From Teichococcus deserti (GTDB taxonomy: Bacteria; Pseudomonadota; Alphaproteobacteria; Acetobacterales; Acetobacteraceae): DNA of 64,000 bases. Location: positions 1 through 64,000 of the forward strand of contig NZ_MLCO01000019.1 of assembly GCF_001982615.1 (NCBI RefSeq), read 5' to 3'. Both the position numbers and the translations under genes were made by a program. Within the stretch, counting starts at the first letter, position 1; each line of letters opens with the position of its first letter. Positions 27,935-36,602 of the stretch are shown here, piece by piece. A model generated the notes under the pieces. It was not told the origin of the DNA. It searched no databases and saw only the letters and a list, made by a program, of their open reading frames with translations.

Positions 27935-29107
27935 TTACTTTCGCAGGCGATCCAGCGCCATCAACGCCCCGCCCGCGACGAGCCCCCAGAAGGCCGCCCC
28001 GATCCCGAAGATCGCCAATCCGGATGCGGTGGTGGCGAAGGTGGTGACGGCCGGCAGCCGCTGGCGTTCGTCGGCGAGGGCCGAGGTCAGCGCCCCGCCC
28101 AGGCTGGCCAGCAGCGCCAGGCCGGCCACCGTCTGGATCAGCAGCGGCGGCGAGGCGGCGATGAAGGCCACCGCGAAGCTGGCGCCGAGGCCCAGCAGGA
28201 TATAGGCGCCGCCGCAGGCCAGCGCCGCGATCCAGCGCTTCTGCGGGTCGGGATGGGCGTCGCGGCTGGCGCAGAGCGCGGCGGTGATGGCGGCCAGGTT
28301 CAGCGAATGGCCGCCGAAGGGCGCGATCGCCGCGCTGACCAGGCCGGTGGCGGTGAAGATCGGCCCGGGCGCCGGGCGGTAGCCATGGGCGTTCAGCACC
28401 GCGAGGCCCGGCACGTTCTGCGAGGCCATCGTCACCAGGAACAGCGGCATGGCGATGCCGATGGCCGCACCGGCCGAGAATTGCGGCGTCACCCATTCCA
28501 GATGGGGGGCGATCTCGGAGAGCGCGCCATGGGGCAGGGGGGTGGCCAAGACGATCAGCACCGCGGCGACGGCCACCGCGATCGGCACCGCATAGAGCCG
28601 GGCGAAGCGCCAGGCCAGGGCCCAGGCCGCGATGATCGGCAGGGCCAGCAGCGGCATGACGCCGACCGCGCGCATCGGTGCCAGGCAGATCTCGAACAGG
28701 ATGCCGGCCATCATGGCATTGGCCAGGCTGGGCGGAATGGCGGCCACCGCCCGGCCGAAGGGCTTCCACAGCCCGGCCAGCAGGATCAGCAGCCCGGCCA
28801 TCAGGAAGGCGCCGGCCGCCACGGGGAAGCCGCCCTCGGGCATGCCGGTCGCGACCAGCAGCGCGGCGCCCGGGGTCGACCAGGCGATGATGATCGGCAG
28901 CTTCAGCCGCCAGCTCATCCAGATCGCCAGCACGCCCTGCATGACGCAGAGCGCCAGCAGCCCCGAGGCCGCCTGGGCCGGCGTCGCGCCGACCGCACGG
29001 AAGCCCTGCAGCACGATGGTGAAGGAACTGGCGAAGCCGACGATGGCGGCCAGCATGCCGGCGACCAGGGGCTGCACCAGGCCGGCGCGGGGGGTGGATG
29101 CGGACAC
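27935..29107 (-). CDS. benE: Benzoate/H+ symporter family (BenE) transporter
   Basis: 390 residues from GTG 29107, with AGAGGGAG about 10 nt upstream. Roughly twelve hydrophobic segments typical of BenE: LVQPLVAGMLAAIVGFASSF at the start, STPGAALLVATG, and NVPGLAVLNAHGYRP in the second half. Inner-membrane importer of benzoate or another aromatic or small carboxylate. Divergent from an FCD-type GntR gene that probably controls it through the palindrome at 29154. Longer in-frame upstream extensions run through the GntR gene and are rejected. Confidence 0.9.
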   Translation of the reverse strand: MSASTPRAGLVQPLVAGMLAAIVGFASSFTIVLQGFRAVGATPAQAASGLLALCVMQGVLAIWMSWRLKLPIIIAWSTPGAALLVATGMPEGGFPVAAGAFLMAGLLILLAGLWKPFGRAVAAIPPSLANAMMAGILFEICLAPMRAVGVMPLLALPIIAAWALAWRFARLYAVPIAVAVAAVLIVLATPLPHGALSEIAPHLEWVTPQFSAGAAIGIAMPLFLVTMASQNVPGLAVLNAHGYRPAPGPIFTATGLVSAAIAPFGGHSLNLAAITAALCASRDAHPDPQKRWIAALACGGAYILLGLGASFAVAFIAASPPLLIQTVAGLALLASLGGALTSALADERQRLPAVTTFATTASGLAIFGIGAAFWGLVAGGALMALDRLRK

Positions 29108-29150
29108 GGGCCTGGAGCTCCCTCTGGCTTCGGGGCGGCAGGGTAGCGTA

Positions 29151-29885
29151 ATGTTGGATCCAATCAACGGCCGGATCGTGGATGCCCGCCCTGTGACTGC
29201 TGCAGAGATCTCTCCCCTGGACTGCCTGGCGCCGGAGCTGGCCGGCGGCTGGCGCACCGCGACGGAATATGTCGAAGGCATCCTGAAGGCCGCCATCCTG
29301 GATGGCCGCCTGCCCGGCGGCACCGCGCTGCGGCAGGAGGAGCTGGCCACCCGCTTCGGCGTCAGCCGCATGCCGGTGCGCGAGGCGCTGCGCCAGCTCG
29401 AGGCGCAGGCGCTGGTCGACGTGCTGCCGCATCGGGGCGCGGTGGTCACCGCCATCTCGGCCTCGGACGCCGCCGACGGCTATGCCATCCGCCGCGCGCT
29501 GGAGGTGGCGGCGCTGCGCCGCTCCATCCCCAACCTGACCGCGGCGCAGCGGGCCGAGGCGGCGACGCTGATCGCGGCGATGGACGCCGAATCCGACCCG
29601 GCGCGGATGGGCCAGCTGAACCGGCGCTTCCACATGGCGCTCTATGCCGCGGCCGGCCATGCCCGCATGCTGCAACTGGTCGAGCAGGAACTGTCGGCGT
29701 TTGACCGCTATCTGAGGTTCCACCTCGCGGCGCATGGACGGGGGGAGATGGCGCAGCACGACCACCGCGCCATGCTGGACGCCGCCGACCGTGGCGATGT
29801 CGAGGCTGCGGTCGCCGTGCTGGAGCGCCATCTGGACCAGGCGGCGGCCACGATCGCGCGTTTCTTCCGCAGCCGGGGTGGCTGA
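29151..29885 (+). CDS. GntR-family (FCD domain) transcriptional regulator
   Basis: 244 residues from ATG 29151. The winged helix is at about residues 35-100 (LRQEELATRFGVSRMPVREA is diagnostic GntR), followed by an all-helical FCD ligand domain with FHMALYAAAG and DHRAMLDAADRGD, whose His and Asp residues would hold a metal. A TTGGATCCAA palindrome lies at codons 2-4, so the real start may be GTG 29178 or 29193, unless the gene is translated from a leaderless transcript. It probably represses benE and itself. Confidence 0.9.
   Translation: MLDPINGRIVDARPVTAAEISPLDCLAPELAGGWRTATEYVEGILKAAILDGRLPGGTALRQEELATRFGVSRMPVREALRQLEAQALVDVLPHRGAVVTAISASDAADGYAIRRALEVAALRRSIPNLTAAQRAEAATLIAAMDAESDPARMGQLNRRFHMALYAAAGHARMLQLVEQELSAFDRYLRFHLAAHGRGEMAQHDHRAMLDAADRGDVEAAVAVLERHLDQAAATIARFFRSRGG
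29154..29163. promoter_or_regulatory. Candidate GntR operator in benE/gntR gap
   Basis: Perfect 10-bp palindrome TTGGATCCAA, of the NTTGNNNNCAAN type used by FCD-type GntR proteins. It lies 47 bp upstream of the benE start and on top of the proposed gntR start. Confidence 0.45.
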
Positions 29886-29935
29886 AGCGCCACGGGTCGC
29901 TTGAAGCCGCTGCCCGCCAGGGCAATCTGTTCTGC

Positions 29936-30142
29936 ATGCGACGCCATGCCCGGTCCGCGGCGCCCTCCGCCGGACTTCCCCTTGCCGATCGGCTGGAAAG
30001 CCGCCTCGTGGCCCTGCTGCCGGAACGGCTGCGGCGGGAGAGCCCGCTCGGCCGTGCCGCCGGCTTCGTCCTGCTGGGGCTGTCGCTCTGGCTGGTCTCG
30101 CTGATGGCGCTGTTCCGCGCCATCATCGGGGTGTTTTCCTGA
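29936..30142 (+). CDS. Small membrane protein upstream of xpaC
   Basis: 68 residues with one C-terminal hydrophobic helix (AAGFVLLGLSLWLVSLMALF) and a basic N-terminal half. No known family. Its TGA overlaps the ATG of the XpaC-like gene (TGATG), so the proteins are made together. No strong ribosome binding site is seen before ATG 29936. Together with XpaC and TelA it may form a membrane complex; this is inference from coupling. Confidence 0.65.
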   Translation: MRRHARSAAPSAGLPLADRLESRLVALLPERLRRESPLGRAAGFVLLGLSLWLVSLMALFRAIIGVFS

Positions 30143-30834
30143 TGTTCCGGCAGTTTCGCGGCACCATGCTGGTGCTGGTGGCGCTGCCGCTGGCGCCGGC
30201 GCTGCTGGTCAACCTGATCTCCGGGGCGCAGCGGCCGCTGCTCGGCCTGCTGCTGGGGCTGGGTCTGCTGGGGCTGGCCCTGCACCGGCTGCGCCGCGGC
30301 AGGATCGCCCGGGCGGCGCTGCTGGCCGGCGTCGCCACCGGGCTGATCGCCGGCATGGCAGCCGGCGTCCCGCCGCTCGGCGCCGTGGTCTTCGGCCTGA
30401 TGGGCTTCTTCGGCGCCAAGCTGCTCTATGCCGAGGCGCCGCCCGCCGTGGTCGAGCCACCGGCGCCGCCACCGCCGCCCGCGCCCGACCTGCTGGAGGT
30501 GCCGCGCGCCCGCCTGGCCGCCCTGGCCGCCAGCGACGCCCGGCTGCGCCCGGCGGTTGCCGCGCTGCGCGAGCTGATGGCAGAGCTGGCGCTGCGCCCG
30601 TCCGGCCTCGGCGAGGCGCGGCGCTTCATGAACCTGCAGCTCGACGGGCTGGAGCGGATCGACACCACGCTGGGCCGCGGCGCCGAGCCGCCGCCGCGGC
30701 TCGACACCCTGGTCGAGGACATGGCGCGCGGCAGCATCCAGCTGCGCGACCGGCTGCGCGCCGCCGAGACCGAGGCGCTGGAGATCCAGGTCAAGGTGCT
30801 GGCCGACCGACTGCGAGAGGAGGGTTACGCATGA
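30142..30834 (+). CDS. XpaC-like membrane protein
   Basis: 230 residues. Two or three hydrophobic segments in the first 95 residues, then a Pro-rich linker (VEPPAPPPPPAPD) and a helical cytoplasmic domain with RPAVAALRELMAEL and MNLQLDGLERIDTTLGRG. The XpaC name comes from chromogenic phosphate hydrolysis in Bacillus; the true role is unknown. Family members are nearly always next to TelA, as here, and the genes overlap by ATGA at 30831. Confidence 0.8.
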   Translation: MFRQFRGTMLVLVALPLAPALLVNLISGAQRPLLGLLLGLGLLGLALHRLRRGRIARAALLAGVATGLIAGMAAGVPPLGAVVFGLMGFFGAKLLYAEAPPAVVEPPAPPPPPAPDLLEVPRARLAALAASDARLRPAVAALRELMAELALRPSGLGEARRFMNLQLDGLERIDTTLGRGAEPPPRLDTLVEDMARGSIQLRDRLRAAETEALEIQVKVLADRLREEGYA

Positions 30835-31913
30835 GCCAATCCGCCGGGGTGAAGACCACCGAGACGCTGAGCCGCGAGACCATCGCGCCGGAGCGGGTGA
30901 CCGCGCTGGCCGCCGAGATCGACCTGCGCGACCCCTCCACCATCCTGCGCTTCGGCGCCGAGGCACAGACCCGCGCGGCCACGGCGGCGGATGCCATGCT
31001 GGGCGCCGTGCGCAACCAGTCGACCGGCGAGGCGGGCGAGGCGCTGTCCGGCCTGCTGACCACGCTGCGCGGCTTTGACGTCACCGCGCTGGGCGAGAAG
31101 CCGAGCTTCTTCGCCCGCGTCTTCCGCAGGGCGGGCGCCGAGGCGGCAGTGGTGCTGCAGCGCTACGAGACGGTGCGCGGCCAGATCGAGACCATCGGCG
31201 ACAAGCTGGACAACCACCGCACCCGGCTGATGGAGGATGTCGAGCGGCTGGAGCGCCTCTACGGCGCGACGCTCGACTGGTTCCATGCGCTGGCCGAGCA
31301 TATCGCCGCCGGCGAGACGGTGCTGGCCCGCACCGACGCGGAGGTCATCCCGCGCGCCGAGGTCTCGGCCGCCGACGCGACCAACCCGCTGGGCCCGCAG
31401 CGGCTGCGCGACCTGCGCGCGGCGCGGGACGAGCTCGACCGGCGGGTGCACGACCTGCGGCTGACGCGGCAGGTGGCGATGCAGTCGCTGCCCGGCATGC
31501 GGCTGATCCAGGAGAACGACAAGGCGCTGGCGTCCAAGATCCATTCGGTGCTGGCCAACACGGTGCCGCTGTGGCGCACCCAGCTGGCCCAGGCGCTGGC
31601 CATCCAGAACATGCGCGAGGCCAGCGGCGCCGTGCGCGCCGCGACCGACCTGACCAACAAGCTGCTGACCGCCAATGCCGAGACGCTGCGCCAGGGCAAT
31701 GCCGAGGCGCGCATCGAGGTCGAGCGCGGCGTCTTCGACCTGGCCGCTGTGCAGCAGGCCAATGCCGCGCTGGTGGCGACGCTGGAGGACAGCCTGCGCA
31801 TCGCCGAGGAAGGCCGCGCCGCCCGCCGCCAGGCCACCACCGAGCTGGCCAAGGCGGAAGCCGAGATCCGTCGCGCGCTGAGCGCCGCCGGCGCGCCGCC
31901 GCGCCGGGCATGA
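30831..31913 (+). CDS. telA: TelA-family toxic anion resistance protein
   Basis: 360 residues, helical throughout with coiled-coil potential. TelA signatures: RYETVRGQIETIGDKLDNHR, LRLTRQVAMQSLPGMRLIQ and NDKALASKIHSVLANTVPLW. TelA/KlaA proteins are linked to tellurite, bacteriocin and cell-envelope stress resistance; mechanism unknown. Last gene of the small protein-XpaC-TelA operon. A GC stem lies after the stop. Confidence 0.92.
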   Translation: MSQSAGVKTTETLSRETIAPERVTALAAEIDLRDPSTILRFGAEAQTRAATAADAMLGAVRNQSTGEAGEALSGLLTTLRGFDVTALGEKPSFFARVFRRAGAEAAVVLQRYETVRGQIETIGDKLDNHRTRLMEDVERLERLYGATLDWFHALAEHIAAGETVLARTDAEVIPRAEVSAADATNPLGPQRLRDLRAARDELDRRVHDLRLTRQVAMQSLPGMRLIQENDKALASKIHSVLANTVPLWRTQLAQALAIQNMREASGAVRAATDLTNKLLTANAETLRQGNAEARIEVERGVFDLAAVQQANAALVATLEDSLRIAEEGRAARRQATTELAKAEAEIRRALSAAGAPPRRA

Positions 31914-31919
31914 TCCTGC

Positions 31920-31940
31920 CGGCGGGGGCTTGACCCGCCG
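31920..31940 (+). terminator. GC stem after telA
   Basis: CGGCGGG / CCCGCCG (7 bp, 7-nt loop), 7 nt after the telA stop. No T run; weak terminator candidate. Confidence 0.35.
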
Positions 31941-31987
31941 CGCGCCAGGGTTTCCCATCCCTTGAGTCCAAGAAGGGAGTAGGAACC

Positions 31988-33046
31988 ATGCGTGGCTGGG
32001 CCGTGGTCGAATGCGGGGAACCGCTGCAGAATATCGAGCTGCCGCTGGCCGAGCCGGTCGGCGAGGAAGTGCTGGTCGAGGTGACGCATTGCGGCGTCTG
32101 CCATTCCGACCTGCATATCTGGGAAGGCAGCTACGACATGGGCAGCCGCGGCAAGATGTCGCTGAAGGACCGCGGCGTGGTCCTGCCGCTGGCGATGGGG
32201 CATGAGATCGTCGGCCGTGTCGCCAAGCTCGGCCCGGATGCGAAAGGCGTGAAGGTCGGCGACCTGCGCATCGTCTTCCCCTGGCTCGGCTGCGGCAAGT
32301 GCAACCGCTGCCAGTCGGGCCAGGACAATATGTGCCAGGTGGCCGCCCGCAGCATGGGCGTGTTCCAGAACGGCGGCTATGCCACCCATGTCATGGCGCG
32401 CAGCCCGAACCACCTGATCGCTTTCGACGGCATCGATCCGGCGGTGGCGGCGACCTATGCCTGCTCGGGCGTCACCGTCTACTCCGCCATCCAGAAGGTG
32501 CTGCCGCTGCCGCCCGAGACGCCGATCGTCGTCGTCGGAGCCGGCGGCCTTGGGCTGAATGCCATCGAGATCCTGAAGGCGCTGGGCCATAAGCGCATCG
32601 TCTCGGTCGACATCTCGGCCGAGAAGCTGGACGGCGCCAAGAAGGCCGGTGCCACCGACACGCTGCAGGCCGGCGGCGAGGACACCACCGCGCGCCTGGT
32701 CGCCCTCTGCGGCGGCCCGGTCGAGGCGGTGATCGACCTGGTCAACGGCACCCAGACCGCGCGCTTCGCCATCGACGCGCTGGGCAAGGGCGGCAAGCTG
32801 ATCCAGGTCGGGCTGTTCGGCGGCGAGATGAACGTGCCGCTGCCGCTGATGGCGACCAAGGCCCTGACCATCCGCGGCAGCTATGTCGGCAACCCGCAGG
32901 AACTGCGCGAGGTCGTCGGCCTGGCCCAGCAGGGCAAGCTGTCGCCGCTGCCGGTCAGCACCACGCCGGCCTCGGAAGTGAACAACGTCCTCAACCGGCT
33001 GAAGGACGGGAAGATCAACGGGCGGGTCGTGCTGACGGCTGCCTGA
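31988..33046 (+). CDS. Zinc-dependent alcohol dehydrogenase (MDR family)
   Basis: 352 residues. Catalytic zinc ligands C35 (HCGVCHSD) and H72-E73 (MGHE), structural zinc cysteines C102, C105, C108 and C116, and the NAD(P) loop VVGAGGLGLNAIE. Oxidises an alcohol or reduces an aldehyde with NAD(P). AAGAAGGGAG lies 10 nt upstream. The sequence MGSRGKMSLKDRGVVLPLAM between the two active-site segments is longer than in many ADHs and may shape the pocket. Single gene, convergent on the amidase gene through composite element B. Confidence 0.92.
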   Translation: MRGWAVVECGEPLQNIELPLAEPVGEEVLVEVTHCGVCHSDLHIWEGSYDMGSRGKMSLKDRGVVLPLAMGHEIVGRVAKLGPDAKGVKVGDLRIVFPWLGCGKCNRCQSGQDNMCQVAARSMGVFQNGGYATHVMARSPNHLIAFDGIDPAVAATYACSGVTVYSAIQKVLPLPPETPIVVVGAGGLGLNAIEILKALGHKRIVSVDISAEKLDGAKKAGATDTLQAGGEDTTARLVALCGGPVEAVIDLVNGTQTARFAIDALGKGGKLIQVGLFGGEMNVPLPLMATKALTIRGSYVGNPQELREVVGLAQQGKLSPLPVSTTPASEVNNVLNRLKDGKINGRVVLTAA

Positions 33047-33066
33047 CGCGAAGGCAAGCCAAAGGT

Positions 33067-33245
33067 CGGGGGAATGAATTCCCCCGAGCCCCCATCTTTT
33101 TTCTGTTCTGTTGGCCGTTGCGGGGTCAGCGCCCTTTCTGCGGCAGCACCAGGGCGTTGCGGCCGGGCCGTGGCGCGTCCGTCTCCACGCGGACATGGCA
33201 ATTAGAGAGAAAAAAGAAGGGGTCCAGGGGAATTCATTCCCCTGG
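33067..33245. repeat. Composite MITE-like element, copy B
   Basis: 179 bp between convergent ADH and amidase genes. Ends: hairpin repeat in plus orientation at 33067-33105 (stem TCGGGGGAA / TTCCCCCGA) and in minus orientation at 33207-33245 (stem CCAGGGGAA / TTCCCCTGG). The internal CCACGCGGACATGGCAAT (33185-33202) matches copy A at 17 of 18 positions, and ACCAGGGCGTTGCGG matches its CAGGGCGTCATGG module. There is no gene in the 230-bp gap. Confidence 0.75.
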
Positions 33246-33251
33246 CCTGTC

Positions 33252-33289
33252 TTCCCTTTACTTTCCGATGTTCCCTTTACTTTCCGATG
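33252..33289. repeat. 19-bp tandem duplication at the amidase 3' end
   Basis: TTCCCTTTACTTTCCGATG occurs twice in perfect tandem (33252-33270 and 33271-33289). The second unit holds the last codons and TAA stop of the minus-strand amidase gene; the first is a non-coding duplicate just beyond it. Confidence 0.9.
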
Positions 33290-34524
33290 ACCGTCTCGAC
33301 CCACTGCGCCCACCCGAGAAGTGCTGCATCCCAGCCGAAGGGCGCGACCAGCTGGATGCCCAGCGGCATCCCCGCCGGGCCGCGGGCGGCGTCCAGGGTG
33401 ATGCAGGGGCCATGCAGCGCGGTCCACAGCGCGTTGCAGACCGGCTCGCCGGTCCAGTCGAGGCCTTCGGGCGCTTCGCCGGGGGCCGAGGCGGTCAGCA
33501 GGATGTCGTGATCCGCCATGAGATCGGCGAAGGCGGCGCGGCCGGCGGCAAAGGTGGCGCGGCCCTGGGCAAGGGTCGCGGCGGTCATCTTCTCGGCCCA
33601 GTCGAGGCGCTCGTTCAGCACTTCGGACATCTGGCCGCGATGGTGGGCGCGTTCCCAGGCCAGGGCCTGCAGCGTTTCGCCATGCATGACGGTGGGATGG
33701 GCCTGGTCCACGGCCAGGACGGCCTCGGGCAAGACCAGCGTCGTCACCTTGGCGCCGGCGGCGGAAAGGCGATGGGCGGTGTCGTCCAGCAGGGTGCGGG
33801 TCTCGGGCGTCAGGCGGCCCTCGGCGGGACCGGAGCACAGCGCGATGCGCGGCGCGGTCTCGGCGACGCCAGAGAGATCCTGGTTGGTCAGGACACCGGC
33901 AAAGAGCGCGCAATCCGCGGCCCTCTTGCCGAAGACGCCGATGGTGTCGAGGCTTTCGGCCATCACCTTCATCCCCGCCCGGTGGATCAGCCCATGGCTG
34001 GGCTTGAAGCCGGCGACGCCGCAATAGGCGGCCGGGCGCAGGATCGAGCCGGCGGTCTGGGTGCCGAAGGCCAGCGGGAAGAAGCCGGCGGCGACGCCGG
34101 CCGCGGAGCCGGAGCTCGACCCGCCCGGGGTGCGCGTCGCGCCATGCGGATTCGTCGTCGGGCCGGCGCGGCGGGTGGCGAATTCGGTGGTCACCGTCTT
34201 GCCGATGACGCGGCCGCCGGCCGAGCGCGCGCGGCTGACGGCGAAGGCATCGGCCTTCGGCTGGTGGCCGGTCCAGATCGGCGAGCCGTATTCCGTGGGC
34301 AGGTCGCCGGTGTCGAGGACATCCTTGACGCCGACAGGCAAGCCGCCGAGCGGGCCGGCGATCGCGGCCGGCACCGCGGCGGTGCGGGCGGTGAAGGCGC
34401 GCACCACCGGCTCGCGCTCTGCGATGCGCTCCTGGCAGGCTTCCCACAGGGCGTCGGCGGTCAGCTGCCCGGCGGCGATGCGCCGCAGGGCCTCGGTGGC
34501 GGAGAGATCGGCGGGATGGGTCAT
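33277..34524 (-). CDS. Amidase-signature family enzyme
   Basis: 415 residues from ATG 34524. Ser-cisSer-Lys triad visible: K67 (GVKDV), S136 in TPGGSSSGSAAG and nucleophile S160 in GTQTAGS. Hydrolyses an amide bond or transfers ammonia; the short length and missing GatB partner argue against GatA. It is 10 nt downstream of the SBF transporter gene on the same strand, so an imported amide or acid is a possible substrate. The end lies in a 19-bp tandem duplication. Confidence 0.9.
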   Translation of the reverse strand: MTHPADLSATEALRRIAAGQLTADALWEACQERIAEREPVVRAFTARTAAVPAAIAGPLGGLPVGVKDVLDTGDLPTEYGSPIWTGHQPKADAFAVSRARSAGGRVIGKTVTTEFATRRAGPTTNPHGATRTPGGSSSGSAAGVAAGFFPLAFGTQTAGSILRPAAYCGVAGFKPSHGLIHRAGMKVMAESLDTIGVFGKRAADCALFAGVLTNQDLSGVAETAPRIALCSGPAEGRLTPETRTLLDDTAHRLSAAGAKVTTLVLPEAVLAVDQAHPTVMHGETLQALAWERAHHRGQMSEVLNERLDWAEKMTAATLAQGRATFAAGRAAFADLMADHDILLTASAPGEAPEGLDWTGEPVCNALWTALHGPCITLDAARGPAGMPLGIQLVAPFGWDAALLGWAQWVETVIGK

Positions 34525-34534
34525 GCCGCCGATG

Positions 34535-35566
34535 CTAGGCCATATGCGGGGCAGGTCCAGCGTGAAGGGCAGGGGCCTCGGATTTCGTTTCTTCCTGCTC
34601 GGCGTGGGAGGCATAGCGACGCGCCAGGGCCGCGCAGGCGAAGAGCTGCAGCTGGTGGAACAGGATCAGCGGCAGCACGATCAGGCCGATGCTCGCCGCG
34701 GGGAACAGGATGTTGGCCATCGGGATGCCGCTGGCGATGCTCTTCTTCGAGCCGCAGAAGACGGCGACCACCTCGTCGGCGCGCGACAGGCCCATGCGGC
34801 GGCTGACCAGGCGGGTGGCGCCCAGCACGGCGGCCAGCAGCGCCGCGTTCAGCGCCACGATCAGCGCCAGGGTGGTCAGGTCCATCTGCTGCCAGATGCC
34901 GGCATTCATGCCCTCGGAAAAGGCGGTGTAGACCGAGATCAGGATCGAGCCACGGTCGACCAGCCCGACCACCAGCTTGTTGCGCTTCAGAAAATTGCCG
35001 ATCCAGGGCCGCGCCGCCTGGCCGAGGGCGAAGGGCAGCAGCAGGTGCAGCGCGATGTCCTTGACGATGTCGGTGGAGAAGCCGCCGGCGCCGCTGGTCC
35101 GCATCAGCAGCGCCACCAGCAGCGGCGTCAGCAGCATGCCGACCAGGTTGGACAGCGTCGCCGCGCACAGGGCGGCCGGCACGTTGCCGCGGGCGACTGC
35201 GGTGAAGGCGATCGACGACTGCACCGTCGACGGCAGCACGCAGATGAACAGGATGCCCAAAGCGAGCATCGGCGGCAGGAAGGGCTTCAGAGCGAAGGTC
35301 AGCGCCAGGCCCAGGATCGGGAACAGCAGGTAGGTGGAGCCCGCCACCAGCGCCTGCAGCCGCCAGTGCAGCAGCCCGTCCAGCACCGCCTTGGGCGCCA
35401 GCTTGGCGCCGTGCAGGAAGAACAGCAGCGCGACGGCCAGCGAGGCGACATGGGTCATGGCCTCCGCCGCCCGGCCCTGGGCCGGCAGCAGCGCCGCCAG
35501 GATGACCGTCGCCACCAGCTGGATCAGGAACGGGTCGATGCGCAGGCGGCGCAGGAAGGCGGGCAT
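34535..35566 (-). CDS. Bile acid:sodium symporter-like (SBF-like) transporter
   Basis: 343 residues, about nine to ten membrane helices. SBF-like/YfeH features: ALLFFLHGAKLAPKAV near residue 45, FICVLPSTVQSSIAFTAVAR and VFCGSKKSIASGIPMAN, which form the crossed-helix substrate site. Sodium-coupled uptake of an organic anion is likely. Divergent from a LysR gene across 130 bp with a T-N11-A box, and upstream of the amidase gene in the same unit. The charged C-terminal tail is cytoplasmic. Confidence 0.9.
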   Translation of the reverse strand: MPAFLRRLRIDPFLIQLVATVILAALLPAQGRAAEAMTHVASLAVALLFFLHGAKLAPKAVLDGLLHWRLQALVAGSTYLLFPILGLALTFALKPFLPPMLALGILFICVLPSTVQSSIAFTAVARGNVPAALCAATLSNLVGMLLTPLLVALLMRTSGAGGFSTDIVKDIALHLLLPFALGQAARPWIGNFLKRNKLVVGLVDRGSILISVYTAFSEGMNAGIWQQMDLTTLALIVALNAALLAAVLGATRLVSRRMGLSRADEVVAVFCGSKKSIASGIPMANILFPAASIGLIVLPLILFHQLQLFACAALARRYASHAEQEETKSEAPALHAGPAPHMA

Positions 35567-35638
35567 CGCGGCGGCTCCGGTTGCGGCGCAACCCGATCAG
35601 GCCGGTTGCGGTGCAGCAGGACTAGACCCACGCGCCCT

Positions 35639-35655
35639 CATTCCGCGAGGGAATG
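35639..35655. promoter_or_regulatory. Candidate LysR operator
   Basis: CATTCCGCGAGGGAATG, a perfect 6-5-6 inverted repeat with T-N11-A core, 41 bp before the LysR start. The same gap also has two direct copies of CCGGTTGCGG (35577-35586 and 35602-35611) nearer the transporter gene. Confidence 0.5.
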
Positions 35656-35696
35656 TTTTTGATATCAGTCAACGCGATCCGTGATAACGGAGGTGT

Positions 35697-36554
35697 ATGG
35701 TCCCGCCGCTGCTGCTCCGCTCCTTCCTGGCCGTCGCCGAGACGCGCAGCTTCACCCGCGCCGCCGGGCGGCTGGGGCTGCGCCAATCCACCGTCAGCCA
35801 GCACATCCGCAAGCTGGAGGAGCAGCTGGGCCGCGCCCTCTTCGCCCGCGACACCCATGCGGTCGGGCTGACCCCGGATGGCGACGCCCTGGTCGACTTC
35901 GCCCGGCAGGTGCTGGAGGCCCATGCGCGGATGCAGCGCTTCTTCGAGGGCAGCCAGCTGCGCGGCCGAATCAGGCTCGGCGCCTCGGAGGATTTCGTGA
36001 GCGCCCAGCTGGCCCAGGTGCTGGCCGAGTTCACCCAGGCGCATAGCGCGGTCGACCTGGAGCTGACCGTCGGGCTCAGCGGCATCCTCTACGAGCGCTA
36101 TGACGCGGGCGAGCTCGACGTCATCGTGGTCAAGCGCCGCGCCGGCGACCCGCGCGGCCAGCTCGCCTGGCGCGAGGCGCTGGCCTGGGTCGGCCGCCCC
36201 GGCTGGCGCCCGGACCCGGCGCTGCCGCTGCCGCTGGTGCTCTATCCGCCGCCCTCGATCACCCGGGCGCTGGCGCTCGCCGCGCTGGAGGCGGCCGGGC
36301 GTTCCTGGCGGGTCGCCTGCTCCAGCGCCAGCCTCAGCGGGCTGCGCGCCGCAGCCCAGGCGGGGCTTGGCGTCGCGCCGCATTCGCGCCGGCTGCTGCC
36401 GCCGGGGCTCGCCCCCCTGCCGCCGTCGCGACACCTGCCGCCGCTCGGCGAGATCGAGTTCGTCGTCATCGGCCCCGGCCCGCAGCACCGCGTCGCCGCC
36501 GCCCTGATCGAGGCGCTGCTGGCGCGCCCGCCGGAATGGCAGCCGGAGGGCTGA
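35697..36554 (+). CDS. LysR-family transcriptional regulator
   Basis: 285 residues from ATG 35697 with GGAGG 5 nt upstream. N-terminal winged HTH (SFLAVAETRSFTRAAGRLGL, RQSTVSQHIRKLEEQLG) and effector domain with LRGRIRLGASEDFVSAQL. It probably controls the divergent SBF transporter-amidase unit. The substitutions seen are ordinary for the family. Confidence 0.92.
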   Translation: MVPPLLLRSFLAVAETRSFTRAAGRLGLRQSTVSQHIRKLEEQLGRALFARDTHAVGLTPDGDALVDFARQVLEAHARMQRFFEGSQLRGRIRLGASEDFVSAQLAQVLAEFTQAHSAVDLELTVGLSGILYERYDAGELDVIVVKRRAGDPRGQLAWREALAWVGRPGWRPDPALPLPLVLYPPPSITRALALAALEAAGRSWRVACSSASLSGLRAAAQAGLGVAPHSRRLLPPGLAPLPPSRHLPPLGEIEFVVIGPGPQHRVAAALIEALLARPPEWQPEG

Positions 36555-36602
36555 CACGCCGCCCCCTGGCGAAGGGCCGGCCGAACCCCCATTTTCGGCG
36601 CC

